Assembly: GCF_014842025.1 (NCBI RefSeq)
Contig: NZ_JACYUY010000006.1
Span: 124,001 to 188,000 of the forward strand
Source of the DNA: Massilia sp. CFBP 13721
GTDB taxonomy: Bacteria > Pseudomonadota > Gammaproteobacteria > Burkholderiales > Burkholderiaceae_D
Reading direction: 5' to 3'
Length of the DNA: 64,000 bases
Shown here: piece by piece, positions 44,482 to 52,573 of the stretch
Layout of the letters: the number at the start of each line of letters is the position of its first letter
Position numbering within the stretch: the first letter of the stretch is position 1
The notes under the pieces: model-generated
Told to the model about the DNA's origin: nothing
Seen by the model: only the letters and a program-made list of their open reading frames with translations
Database searches by the model: none
Translations under genes and position numbers: made by a program

Positions 44482-44649
44482 CGTAAGGTGGGCGGCTATA
44501 CCTGCGAGCCTGCCTGCCCGCTGCCTGGACGCCGCCCACGCGTTCAACCGCACGCTGAAACCTCGCGACAAATCATCAGATGGTTGAACGCGTGGGCGGC
44601 GCAAACGCCATTGGCCCGCAAACTGAAGAGGTGGAGCCGCCCACCTTAC
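44482..44649 (-). repeat. nested palindromic repeat, copy C
   Basis: A 168-bp element whose reverse complement aligns along its whole length with copy B, for example CTGCCTGGACGCCGCCCACG and CTGAAGAGGTGGAGCCGCCC. Outer arms GTAAGGTGGGCGGC / GCCGCCCACCTTAC and inner arms GCCGCCCACGCGTTCAACC / GGTTGAACGCGTGGGCGGC are exact. Confidence 0.9.
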
Positions 44650-44687
44650 AGGTCTGTGCGTTGTTCTTGAACGAAGAATGCCCCATC

Positions 44688-45551
44688 CTACTTGCGCACC
44701 CCGAACACCTGGGTCCAATACACAAACCCCGGCATTTTCGCGCGGCTGATCGCATAGCCCGCGCCCATCTCGGTAAAGCGCGGATTCATCAGGTTGGCGC
44801 AGTGGCCCGGACTTTCGATCCAGCCATCGACCGCTTCCTGGGCCGAGGTCTGTCCGGCGGCGATGTTCTCGCCGACCAGGCGCCAGTTGTAGCCGGCGCG
44901 CGTGGCGCGCGTGGCTGCCTGGCTGCCGTCCGATCCTTCGTGCGCCATGTGGCGCCGCGCCGCCATGTCGCGGCTGTGCGCCAGCGCGGCCGCGCCCAGC
45001 GCCTTGTCCCAGGCAAGCGGCGGCGCGGCGCCGTAGGTAGATTCACCGCAGGTGCGCACGACGGCACGCGCGGCGTTGACGGCGTCCAGGATCGCGCGCC
45101 CCACCACCTCCTGCTCGGGCAGGTTAATCGGCAGCAGCGGCCGTGCCAGCACGATGGTCCATTCGTCGCCCTGGCGGCTGGCGCCGATGTCGCGCCAGGC
45201 GGCGCTGGCCAGCACGCGGCAGTAGGGCTGGCGGATCGTCTCCATCACGCTGGCCGCATCCGGCGCGCCGCGGGTATGGATGATCTCGACCTGGGCCGCG
45301 TCGTAGCCCACGCGTTCGAGTTCGTATTCGGGAAACGAGCCGGTGCCGATGCGCACCCGTCCCAGCGCCGCATCTTCCTTCAGGCCCGGCACGGGCGCGT
45401 CACGGGCGCCGCCGCAGTCGCCGGGCGCCGCGCGGTAGGCGTTGACCAGGGCAATCAGGCGGGGTTCGTTCTGGGCGTGGGCGCCGCCGCCAGGGAGCAG
45501 GGCGGCAGCGGCGAGGAGGGACGTGAAATGGAGGCGAAGCATCAGCGGCAT
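44688..45551 (-). CDS. secreted CAP-domain (SCP/PR-1-like) protein
   Basis: A 287-residue exported protein: signal (MLRLHFTSLLAAAALLPGGG), a first domain of ~130 residues without a name (IRQPYCRVLASAAWRDIGAS), then a CAP domain from ~155 to the end (ILDAVNAARAVVRTCG; LGAAALAHSRDMAARRHMAH; VGENIAAGQTSAQEAVDGWI; SPGHCANLMNPRFTEMGAGY) with the four cavity residues of the family (His, Glu, Glu/Ser, His). CAP proteins are extracellular and bind lipids or act in cell-wall biology. The start could be 45551 or 45542. Confidence 0.88.
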   Translation of the reverse strand: MPLMLRLHFTSLLAAAALLPGGGAHAQNEPRLIALVNAYRAAPGDCGGARDAPVPGLKEDAALGRVRIGTGSFPEYELERVGYDAAQVEIIHTRGAPDAASVMETIRQPYCRVLASAAWRDIGASRQGDEWTIVLARPLLPINLPEQEVVGRAILDAVNAARAVVRTCGESTYGAAPPLAWDKALGAAALAHSRDMAARRHMAHEGSDGSQAATRATRAGYNWRLVGENIAAGQTSAQEAVDGWIESPGHCANLMNPRFTEMGAGYAISRAKMPGFVYWTQVFGVRK

Positions 45552-45640
45552 GGCGGAAAGTCGATTCGCGACAGCATACCCCGCGCGCCGGAACACGTGC
45601 AGTCCCGGTTGCCATTGCTAACAACTTGATGCGCTGCGGA

Positions 45641-45772
45641 CTACGCGCCGGGATCGTCCGCGAACGCGTCTTCCAGTTCCTTCTCCAGCATCTTGCGATC
45701 CTTCGAATTAACGCGGAGCATCCAGCCAAGCAACAGCAGCGTCAGGACCGCACAGGCAAGGGGAGCGATCAT
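45641..45772 (-). CDS. 43-residue single-span membrane peptide
   Basis: Reads MIAPLACAVLTLLLLGWMLR, then a charged tail NSKDRKMLEKELEDAFADD. It has one membrane span of about 18 residues followed by an amphipathic, strongly charged cytoplasmic helix, a pattern of regulatory small membrane proteins. It begins 20 bases after the EthD-like gene on the same strand, so the two are probably co-transcribed. No strong ribosome site is visible. Confidence 0.5.
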   Translation of the reverse strand: MIAPLACAVLTLLLLGWMLRVNSKDRKMLEKELEDAFADDPGA

Positions 45773-45792
45773 GGCGCCGCCGGACCGTGCGC

Positions 45793-46107
45793 TTACCCGA
45801 CCAGCACGTCGCTGATCTGGATCACCGGCGTCTGGTTGGTGTAGTTGGGAATGTCGCCCATGATCTGCTTCGTATGCGGACCGAAGCCGGCCTGGAAGGC
45901 ATCAACCGAATCGCAGAACAGGTGGCCCATGGCGATGTAGGGTGCATTCGAATCCGGCGTGCCGGACGCGATCGCGCGGTCGACCGTGTAGTACTTGCAA
46001 TGCTCGCCCATCAGCTCCTTCACCATCGGCATGTGCCGGTCGCAGTAATACACTTCGTCGAAACGGGCGTCGGGGCCATTCGGATACATCACGCTCACCT
46101 TGATCAT
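45793..46107 (-). CDS. EthD-family small dimeric alpha-beta-barrel protein
   Basis: A 104-residue protein with the EthD pattern: MIKVSVMYPNGPDARFDEVY at the start, YCDRHMPMVKELMG, then IAMGHLFCDSVDAFQAGFGP and the C-terminal strand. EthD folds as a ferredoxin-like dimer; members take part in ether or polyketide breakdown, but most are uncharacterised. AAGGAGACCAGC is a strong ribosome site. Confidence 0.85.
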   Translation of the reverse strand: MIKVSVMYPNGPDARFDEVYYCDRHMPMVKELMGEHCKYYTVDRAIASGTPDSNAPYIAMGHLFCDSVDAFQAGFGPHTKQIMGDIPNYTNQTPVIQISDVLVG

Positions 46108-46225
46108 GCTGGTCTCCTTCGTATGGTTGGCTTAATAATCGTGCGCCGATGTGCGGCGCTTTGCAAGTGCTGTGTTGATTTTCGCGCCGTGGCTGGCGTG
46201 ACGAGCAGGCCCGGACCTGTCCGGG

Positions 46226-46654
46226 CTACTCTACGCGCCGATATGTTGTCGTTCCCGGAATCTTTTCGAACGCGCATGGGGCAGCGGTTGCAACATAAGG
46301 AATGATGTCGGGATCATAATTGGCCACTGTGTTGACGGCATAGATTCCGGTATGGCGCAGGTCGTCGAGATAGGCCTGATCCTCATCGCCGGAAAAGAAG
46401 CGCCAGCCGGTATCTTGCGGGTTGGCCGGCTTTTCCCGGTACATATAGCCGACTTTCTGCGCATCGACCATGATTCTGTCTGTCGCGAGTGCACCACCGA
46501 ACATGGGAACGAGGTCGCGGATCGCCTCGCCCGGCAAGGCGAATTTCTTCGGCGCCGGTGTGGCGGATGGCTTTGGCTCTTCCGAAGACAAAGCAGGACG
46601 GGACACGAACAGGGCGCGCAAGGCGCAAGCTAACAAAAGAAGGCGTCGGCGCAT
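46226..46654 (-). CDS. DUF2185 (Imm33-like) protein with signal peptide
   Basis: A 142-residue protein. The segment VGYMYREKPANPQDTGWRFF ... DDLRHTGIYAVNTVANYDPD is the DUF2185 signature, a family found among polymorphic-toxin immunity proteins (Imm33-like). Here a putative signal peptide (RRRLLLLACALRALFVSRPA) precedes it, which would place an immunity-type fold in the envelope. No toxin gene is seen next to it. Start has no strong ribosome site. Function unknown beyond this family link. Confidence 0.75.
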   Translation of the reverse strand: MRRRLLLLACALRALFVSRPALSSEEPKPSATPAPKKFALPGEAIRDLVPMFGGALATDRIMVDAQKVGYMYREKPANPQDTGWRFFSGDEDQAYLDDLRHTGIYAVNTVANYDPDIIPYVATAAPCAFEKIPGTTTYRRVE

Positions 46655-46810
46655 GAGATTGATTGATCCTGGCTTTTGTCGATGATCGGACTATTTTTCC
46701 GGCTGATTCGCATCGAGCAGTGTAGAAGCATTATTGTTGTGATGGCAAGCCCCATGTGGTAGACAACTGTGGACGACTGTCACGGCATCACGTGCGTCGA
46801 TTCGGGCACG

Positions 46811-47791
46811 TCAGGTTTTAAATGGTGCGGAATAGCCGGCACTGAGCTTGCCCAGCGCATCGTGCGGCGCCTCATCCGCCGCCAGCATCGGCGAAATGTC
46901 CGGATCGCGCGCAAATTCTTCTGCGAAGAACGAAACGAAATGGCTGATTTTTAGGGAAGGCCGCCGTGCAGGTTGGAACACCACGTTCAGCGGCAGCGGC
47001 GGTAGCCGGTAGCGCGTCAGGATCGGTTTTACGCGGCCGGCGCGGATATCGTCGCCATAGACCCATTGCGGCGTGTAGCAGATGCCCAGGCCTTCGACCA
47101 CGGCCTGGCGGATCGCCTCCGAACTGTTCGACTGCAAATGGCCGCCCACGCGCACCGTGTGCTGGGCGCCGTCCTCGTCCTGGAAACTCCACTCGTTGAC
47201 GTTGGCGAGACCGGTGTAGACGATGCACTGGTGATTGCGCAGCGCATCCGGCGTCTGCGGTTCGCCGTGGCGCGCCAGGTAGGCGGGCGCGGCGAGGGCG
47301 GCGCGGTGGGCGGTGCCGATGCGGCGTGCGATCAGGCGGCTGTCCTTCAGTTCGCCAACGCGGAAGGCGACGTCGATGCCGCCCACGACCAGGTCGACGA
47401 AACTGTCATCCAGCTGCAGGTCGATTTTCAACCGTGGATAGCGCTCGAAAAACGCGTTCAGGCGCGGCACGATGTGCAGGCGCCCGAACGACACCGGCGC
47501 CGCCACGCGCAGCACGCCCGAGATCTCGTTTTCGGTGCGTTGCACTTCGACCCGCGCATCCTCGATCGTGTCAAGCACTTGCCGGCAGCGCTCGTAATAG
47601 CGCTTGCCCGCTTCAGTGAGCGCATGGCTGCGCGTCGAGCGCACCAGCAGTTTGGCGCCGAGCATGGTTTCCAGCGCCTGCACCTGCTTGCTGATGGCCG
47701 ATTGCGTGCTGCGCTCCTCGCGCGCGACGGCTGAGAAGTTGCCGGTTTCGACCACCCGGACAAAGGTTTCCATCAAGCGCAAACGGTCCAT
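46811..47791 (-). CDS. LysR-family transcriptional regulator
   Basis: A 326-residue regulator: N-terminal winged HTH (RLMETFVRVVETGNFSAVAR; STQSAISKQVQALETMLGAK), linker helix, then a periplasmic-binding-like effector domain (LRVAAPVSFGRLHIVPRLNA; VGGIDVAFRVGELKDSRLIA; VVEGLGICYTPQWVYGDDIR). GAAAGG stands before the ATG. It is divergent from the NemA-like reductase with a 163-base shared upstream region containing a perfect palindrome, the usual layout for a LysR-type activator of its neighbour. Confidence 0.93.
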   Translation of the reverse strand: MDRLRLMETFVRVVETGNFSAVAREERSTQSAISKQVQALETMLGAKLLVRSTRSHALTEAGKRYYERCRQVLDTIEDARVEVQRTENEISGVLRVAAPVSFGRLHIVPRLNAFFERYPRLKIDLQLDDSFVDLVVGGIDVAFRVGELKDSRLIARRIGTAHRAALAAPAYLARHGEPQTPDALRNHQCIVYTGLANVNEWSFQDEDGAQHTVRVGGHLQSNSSEAIRQAVVEGLGICYTPQWVYGDDIRAGRVKPILTRYRLPPLPLNVVFQPARRPSLKISHFVSFFAEEFARDPDISPMLAADEAPHDALGKLSAGYSAPFKT

Positions 47792-47804
47792 GTTGATCCT
47801 TTCT

Positions 47805-47861
47805 ATTCCTGTCAGGAATAAATCATATCATTCGTGCGGTCTACCCGCAGGTGCCAGGAAT
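47805..47861. promoter_or_regulatory. candidate LysR operator: palindrome plus extra half-site
   Basis: ATTCCTG-T-CAGGAAT (47805-47819) is a perfect palindrome 14 bases upstream of the LysR start. A further CAGGAAT half-site lies at 47855-47861, 42 bases (about four helical turns) from the first. Regulatory role inferred from position. Confidence 0.5.
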
Positions 47862-47954
47862 ATCTATAGTAGCAACTGTAGTGGCCGCCGGCGATGGCTC
47901 ATTGAAAGCTCAGCGACCGGCGGCCCGATAATGCCAATCAGAAATGGACCCATC

Positions 47955-49046
47955 ATGACCCACAAACTTTTCGAGCCCACCCGTATCGGCGACATCGAAG
48001 TTGCCAACCGCGTCGTGATGGCCCCGTTGACCCGCAGCCGCGCCGACGAAGCCGCCGGCGACATCCCGGGCAGCCCGATGAACGTCGAGTACTACCGCCA
48101 GCGCAGCAACGCCGGCCTGATCATCAGCGAAGGCACGCAAGTCTCGCCGCTCGGCAAAGGCTACATGGCCACGCCCGGCATTTATTCCGACGAGCAGGTC
48201 GAAGGCTGGAAGCCGATCACCCAGGCCGTGCACGAAGCCGGCTCGAAGATCGTCGCCCAGATCTGGCACGTGGGCCGCGTGACGCACCCGAATCTCACCG
48301 GCGGCGTGCAGCCGATTGCTCCCTCGGCCGTGACGCCGAAAGTGACCGCCTACACCCACGCCGGCAAGGTCGAGGCGCCGCAGCCGCGCGCCCTGGCGAC
48401 TGAGGAAATCAAGGAAATCGTCGCCGAATACCGCCGCGGCGCCGCGAATGCGATCCGTGCCGGCTTCGACGGCATCGAGCTGCATGGCGCCAACGGTTAC
48501 CTGATCGACCAGTTCCTGCGCGACGGCGCCAACCAGCGCACCGACGAATACGGCGGCTCGATCGAGAACCGCGCCCGCTTTGCGTTGGAGGTGGTGGACG
48601 CGGTGGTGGCCGAGATTGGCGCCGGCCGCGTCGGTATCCGCCTGTCGCCGGTCACGCCCGCCAACGATCTCGCGGACAGCAACCCGCAAGCCGTGTTCGG
48701 CTATCTGGTCGAAGAATTGGACAAGCGCGGCATCGCCTTTATCCACTTCGTCGAGGGCGCCACCGGCGGCCCGCGCGACATTCCCGGCTTCGATTTCGCC
48801 TGGGCGCGCCAGGCATTCAAGGGTACGTATATCGCGAACAATGGCTATACCCGCGAGATGGCGCTTGATGCCGTCGAATCGGGCCGTGCCGATGCGGTCG
48901 CCTTTGGCCGCGCCTATATCGCCAACCCGGACCTGGTGCAGCGCCTGAAACTGAATGCGCCATTCAATACACCGAACCCGCAGACGTTCTATGTGCCGGG
49001 CGCAGCAGGGTATATCGATTATCCGACGCTGGACCAGGCGGCTTGA
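47955..49046 (+). CDS. nemA: NemA-like ene-reductase (old yellow enzyme)
   Basis: A 363-residue FMN-dependent TIM-barrel enzyme of the old yellow enzyme family: LFEPTRIGDIEVANRVVMAP at the N-terminus, QIWHVGRVTHPNL with the catalytic-site residues, FDGIELHGANGYLIDQFLRD, NQRTDEYGGSIENRARF and VAFGRAYIANPDLVQRL. The family reduces activated C=C bonds, N-ethylmaleimide or nitro compounds with NAD(P)H in the cytosol. Probably controlled by the divergent LysR regulator. The symbol is given by family similarity. Confidence 0.9.
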   Translation: MTHKLFEPTRIGDIEVANRVVMAPLTRSRADEAAGDIPGSPMNVEYYRQRSNAGLIISEGTQVSPLGKGYMATPGIYSDEQVEGWKPITQAVHEAGSKIVAQIWHVGRVTHPNLTGGVQPIAPSAVTPKVTAYTHAGKVEAPQPRALATEEIKEIVAEYRRGAANAIRAGFDGIELHGANGYLIDQFLRDGANQRTDEYGGSIENRARFALEVVDAVVAEIGAGRVGIRLSPVTPANDLADSNPQAVFGYLVEELDKRGIAFIHFVEGATGGPRDIPGFDFAWARQAFKGTYIANNGYTREMALDAVESGRADAVAFGRAYIANPDLVQRLKLNAPFNTPNPQTFYVPGAAGYIDYPTLDQAA

Positions 49047-49067
49047 ATAGCCTGAGCTGGAATAAGG

Positions 49068-49097
49068 AAAACGCCAACCCGAGGGTTGGCGTTTTTT
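49068..49097 (+). terminator. intrinsic terminator of the ene-reductase gene
   Basis: Stem AACGCCAACC / GGTTGGCGTT with a CGAG loop, then a run of Ts. The same hairpin sequence recurs at 50956 and, with variation, at 33474. Confidence 0.9.
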
Positions 49098-49192
49098 ATG
49101 TATTGACGTTATTTCGCTGGAACCAACGCTGCGACATGCCACGCGGATGATCGTTATGATTTAAATATCAAACCACCATCAAGGACCTTTCC

Positions 49193-49624
49193 ATGTCTTC
49201 CGCCACCATTGGCAACCCGACCTACCGGAACCCACCAGGCCCGCTCCATGCGATCCTGCTTGGCGGCTCCGTTCCCCTGTTCCTTGGCGCCCTGCTGAGC
49301 GATATGGCCTATAACGACTCATACCAGATCCAGTGGAGCAATTTTGCTTCCTGGCTGATTGCCGGCGGTTTACTCTGCAGCGGGCTCGCGCTGTTGTTCG
49401 CGCTGGTTAACCTGATCCGTGCCCGCCACAAGGCGGGACAGCCGCTGACCTATTTCCTGGCGCTGCTGGTGACCTGGGTGCTGGGCCTGGTCAATGCTTT
49501 TCAACATGCGAAGGATGCCTGGGCCGTCATGCCGTCGGGCCTGGTGTTGTCCGCCATCGTCTTCCTGCTGATCTGCCTGTCGGCCTGGGTGGGACTGAGC
49601 GGCCGCAAGGGAGGTGTGCAATGA
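49193..49624 (+). CDS. DUF2231 membrane protein
   Basis: A 143-residue protein with four membrane spans typical of DUF2231: PLHAILLGGSVPLFLGALLS (with the conserved His), ASWLIAGGLLCSGLALLFAL, YFLALLVTWVLGLVNAFQHA and LVLSAIVFLLICLSAWVG. Members with this fold have been linked to heme or electron transfer, but that is not shown for this one. Its stop overlaps the start of the next gene by four bases (ATGA), so it is translationally coupled to a sorbosone-type dehydrogenase, a pairing common in related genomes. Confidence 0.85.
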   Translation: MSSATIGNPTYRNPPGPLHAILLGGSVPLFLGALLSDMAYNDSYQIQWSNFASWLIAGGLLCSGLALLFALVNLIRARHKAGQPLTYFLALLVTWVLGLVNAFQHAKDAWAVMPSGLVLSAIVFLLICLSAWVGLSGRKGGVQ

Positions 49625-50913
49625 AGCGCTCGACCACATTGGCATTATTGGGCATGACACTGCTGCTCGGCGCGTGCAGCGAAGACGGCGTCGCCATCCA
49701 GGCGCGCGGACCCGACCCCAAACTGCCGGAACCGCAACGCGGCCTGCTGCCGAGCATGAAGATCGCCGAACCGACGGCCTGGGGCGATCAAAAGCCGACC
49801 GTCCCCGAAGGCTACAGCGTCACGGCCATCGCGACCGATCTGCTGATTCCGCGCCAGACCCTGGTGCTGCCGAATGGCGACATCCTGGTGGCGGAAGGGC
49901 GCGGCGGCAGCGCGGCCAAGCTCAAGCCGAAGGACGTGATCGCCGGCTACATCAAGGCCAAGGGCAACACCAAGGTCAAGAGCGGCAACCGCCTGACCTT
50001 GCTGCGCGATGCCGACGGCGACGGCAAGTACGAGCTGCAAACCGTGTTTGCCGAGAACCTGAACGCTCCTTACGGCCTGGCGTTTGCGAACAATAAACTG
50101 TACGTGGCCAACCAGGATGAGCTGGTCAGCTTCGACTACCAGGAAGGGCAAACGAAAGCCGGCGGCGCGCCGACCAGCATCGCCAAACTGCCGTCCGAAA
50201 TCAATCACCACTGGACCAAGTCGCTGACCGTCAGTCCCGATGGCCGCTTCCTGTACGTCGGTATCGGCTCGAACAGCAACATCACCGAGCGCGGCATGGA
50301 AGCCGAACTGAATCGCGCCGAGGTCTGGCAAATCGACGCGGCCACCGGCGCGCACAAGCCATACGCGACCGGCATCCGCAATCCGACCGCGCTGGCGATG
50401 CATCCGCAAACCGGACAGTTGTGGTCGGTGGTCAACGAACGCGACGAACTGGGCCCGGATCTGGTGCCCGACTATCTGACCTCGGTGCGCGAAGGCGGCT
50501 TCTACGGCTGGCCTTACAGCTATTGGGGCCAGAACGTCGATCCGCGTGTCAAACCGGAGAATCCGAAAAAGGTCGCGTCCGCCATCAAGCCCGACTACAG
50601 CCTGGGTTCGCACGTCGCCGCGCTTGGGTTGCATTTCTCGCAGCCGGCCATGGGGGACAAATTTGCCAATGGTGCCTTCGTCGGCGAGCACGGCAGCTGG
50701 AACCGTTCCAATCCGGTGGGTTACAAGGTGATCTTCGTACCGTTCGCCGATGGACGTCCTGCTGGCGAGCCAGTCGATTTCGTTACCGGCTTCCGCGATG
50801 GCGACGGCAAGACGCGCGGGCGCCCGGTCGGTGTAACGGTCGATCCGCGCGGGGCGCTGATTGTGGCGGATGATCTGGCGAATACGGTGTGGAGGGTGAC
50901 GCGGAATCGGTGA
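49621..50913 (+). CDS. PQQ-dependent sorbosone/sugar dehydrogenase lipoprotein
   Basis: A 430-residue lipoprotein (LLLGAC, Cys19) with a beta-propeller of the GSDH/L-sorbosone dehydrogenase family: VTAIATDLLIPRQTLVLPNG, YGLAFANNKLYVANQDELV, SLTVSPDGRFLYVGIGSNSN, ATGIRNPTALAMHPQTGQLW, EGGFYGWPYSYWGQNVDPRV and HGSWNRSNPVGYKVIFVPF. It likely oxidises aldose or ketone sugars in the periplasm with PQQ and may pass electrons to its partner DUF2231 membrane protein. It differs clearly from the shorter-loop dehydrogenase at 6884. Confidence 0.88.
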   Translation: MKRSTTLALLGMTLLLGACSEDGVAIQARGPDPKLPEPQRGLLPSMKIAEPTAWGDQKPTVPEGYSVTAIATDLLIPRQTLVLPNGDILVAEGRGGSAAKLKPKDVIAGYIKAKGNTKVKSGNRLTLLRDADGDGKYELQTVFAENLNAPYGLAFANNKLYVANQDELVSFDYQEGQTKAGGAPTSIAKLPSEINHHWTKSLTVSPDGRFLYVGIGSNSNITERGMEAELNRAEVWQIDAATGAHKPYATGIRNPTALAMHPQTGQLWSVVNERDELGPDLVPDYLTSVREGGFYGWPYSYWGQNVDPRVKPENPKKVASAIKPDYSLGSHVAALGLHFSQPAMGDKFANGAFVGEHGSWNRSNPVGYKVIFVPFADGRPAGEPVDFVTGFRDGDGKTRGRPVGVTVDPRGALIVADDLANTVWRVTRNR

Positions 50914-50955
50914 ATGTCGCTTGATCGGACTCTGCTTCCAACGGATAGCAATGAA

Positions 50956-50986
50956 AACGCCAACCCGAGGGTTGGCGTTTTTTTTT
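50956..50986 (+). terminator. intrinsic terminator of the DUF2231/dehydrogenase operon
   Basis: AACGCCAACC-CGAG-GGTTGGCGTT stem-loop followed by nine Ts; stem identical to that at 49070. Confidence 0.92.
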
Positions 50987-51098
50987 GTAATGTCCAATAA
51001 TCGCCGAGTTGGTATCAGCTTACGACCCAAACAATGCCATGATACTGATCAGAAAAACAAAACCAGTATTGGCAGTGCTGTTCGCCGGACTAGCCTGA

Positions 51099-51617
51099 CT
51101 AGAAGCCGAGTCCAAACGAGAGCAGTATGACAAGCGCGTTATTAGCCGCATGGGCAGTTCCTGTGAATAGAAAGGCGCGCCCCGGCCCCGGACGTGCATT
51201 TGCAGCAAATAAACTGGCCATGAGCAGACCTGCTACGAAAGTCACTAAGCCCTGTCCAATGCCCCCACCATAAGCCACATGTCCGGCGGAAAACAGCACC
51301 GCGCTACCTAACACCGCTATCGATGGCCGCGCACCAAACCTCATAAAAAGGCTGATCGGGACCAGTTGAGCTATCAATGTTTCCCAAAGTGGCGCCCAGA
51401 TAACCGCAGCAAAAAAGGTGAATATCCAGCCACCCTCGAAGATTCCAGTTCCTGCCAGACCGCCGATGTTGGCGAGGTCCATCAATGCAAACAGCAGAGC
51501 AGACAACAGGGAAAGTAACGCCGCAGTGCATGCGCCAACACCAACAGAGCGCCAAAGGCCTGCCACCAATGATTTGTCGTCCCAGCACAGATACTTGGCG
51601 ATCATGGCGAAGTTCAT
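51099..51617 (-). CDS. CPBP/Abi-like membrane protein, motif variant
   Basis: A 172-residue multi-span protein. The arrangement WAPLWETLIAQLVP, FSAGHVAYGGGIGQGLVTFV and HAANNALVILLSF parallels the CPBP (CAAX protease and bacteriocin-processing) motifs EExxxR, FxxxH and HxxxN. The first is altered: Glu-Thr and a Gln instead of Glu-Glu and Arg. Some CPBP variants are inactive chaperone-like proteins. The start at 51617 gives a cytoplasmic N-terminus but has no clear ribosome site. The stretch is poorer in GC than its surroundings. Confidence 0.65.
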   Translation of the reverse strand: MNFAMIAKYLCWDDKSLVAGLWRSVGVGACTAALLSLLSALLFALMDLANIGGLAGTGIFEGGWIFTFFAAVIWAPLWETLIAQLVPISLFMRFGARPSIAVLGSAVLFSAGHVAYGGGIGQGLVTFVAGLLMASLFAANARPGPGRAFLFTGTAHAANNALVILLSFGLGF

Positions 51618-51904
51618 ATTCACATTATTTTTGTGGACCACGCTATTCCAGCAGGCATGCCTATTCTGCTTCGGGCCCAGCCTGAGTAAAGTCATTCATC
51701 ACTGGGATGCCAAATGAGGTGCTTTATCAAAGGAGAACCAAAGAAAAGGCAGGTCGAACATTCAGACCTGCCCATAGCACTACCTGAAGTCAGCCGTGGA
51801 CTCAAGGGTTCTTGCCGTCATTCCTAACTGTACGGTTGAGGTTATGTCCAGATGTTGAAAATGCTAATCCGGGCAATGGGCGTCCTTCGCGAAATCCGGA
51901 ATGC

Positions 51905-52375
51905 TTATTTCGATCCGCCGGTCACCGCCGCCGCAGGCAATGCGGTCGCAACGGCAGTGCTGATGCTGTCGTTCATCATGATCTGGAGCAGCGCTGGATA
52001 ATCATAGGCTGCACCGGACGCAGCGTCGACCCCCGCGCCAATCACGCCGCCGAACAGGAGATTACCGGCCATCATGCCTTTGGTCGAGGATTTGAAGCTT
52101 GCCACACCCGAGCCCATGCCAGCCTTGTCACAGGTAACGTTCATATCGCCGTAAGCGCGATGCACCGTGACCGTACCGGGCGTAGTAACGTAGTACACGC
52201 CTTTGTCATTTTGCAGTTTGCAGGTGGCGCCGTCGAGTTTTCCCGCAGGGCTGATTGTTTCGACAGAAACGACTTGGTTGGTGCCACTGACGATCGAAGC
52301 GCAACCAGTCAGGCTTGCCAATAGCGCGGTCGTCGCCAATACACAAGCAGTGCGTACGATATTCTCTTTGTTCAT
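51905..52375 (-). CDS. lipoprotein of unknown function
   Basis: A 156-residue lipoprotein. I take the start at 52375 because AGGGG lies six bases upstream (an ATG two codons earlier is possible). Signal with lipobox LTGC, then SIVSGTNQVVSVETISPAGK, ATCKLQNDKGVYYVTTPGTV and a C-terminal Gly-rich hydrophobic stretch (GMMAGNLLFGGVIGAGVDAA). This pattern recurs in small lipoproteins of many proteobacteria annotated as hypothetical. It lies alone between convergent genes. Confidence 0.72.
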   Translation of the reverse strand: MNKENIVRTACVLATTALLASLTGCASIVSGTNQVVSVETISPAGKLDGATCKLQNDKGVYYVTTPGTVTVHRAYGDMNVTCDKAGMGSGVASFKSSTKGMMAGNLLFGGVIGAGVDAASGAAYDYPALLQIMMNDSISTAVATALPAAAVTGGSK

Positions 52376-52573
52376 TTCCATCCCCTTGTCAATGCCGGCG
52401 GCGCCAGCTAATTGTTATAAATAAATTATTGCACAAAAGAATTTAGAAAAAACAGAATATTTTTGACCGCATATTCAGTAACGGGGATTAATTAAACAAT
52501 GACGCACGATTGCCTGCGAGGTCGCAAGCGGCCCGGCAGTACAATCAACCGCACCGTCCACGGAAAACCCGCC

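Noticed and set aside
44344..44670. Open frame through the compound repeat block
   Set aside because: It translates the palindromic elements; the same peptide words occur in the other repeat copies, so it is an artefact of the repeats.
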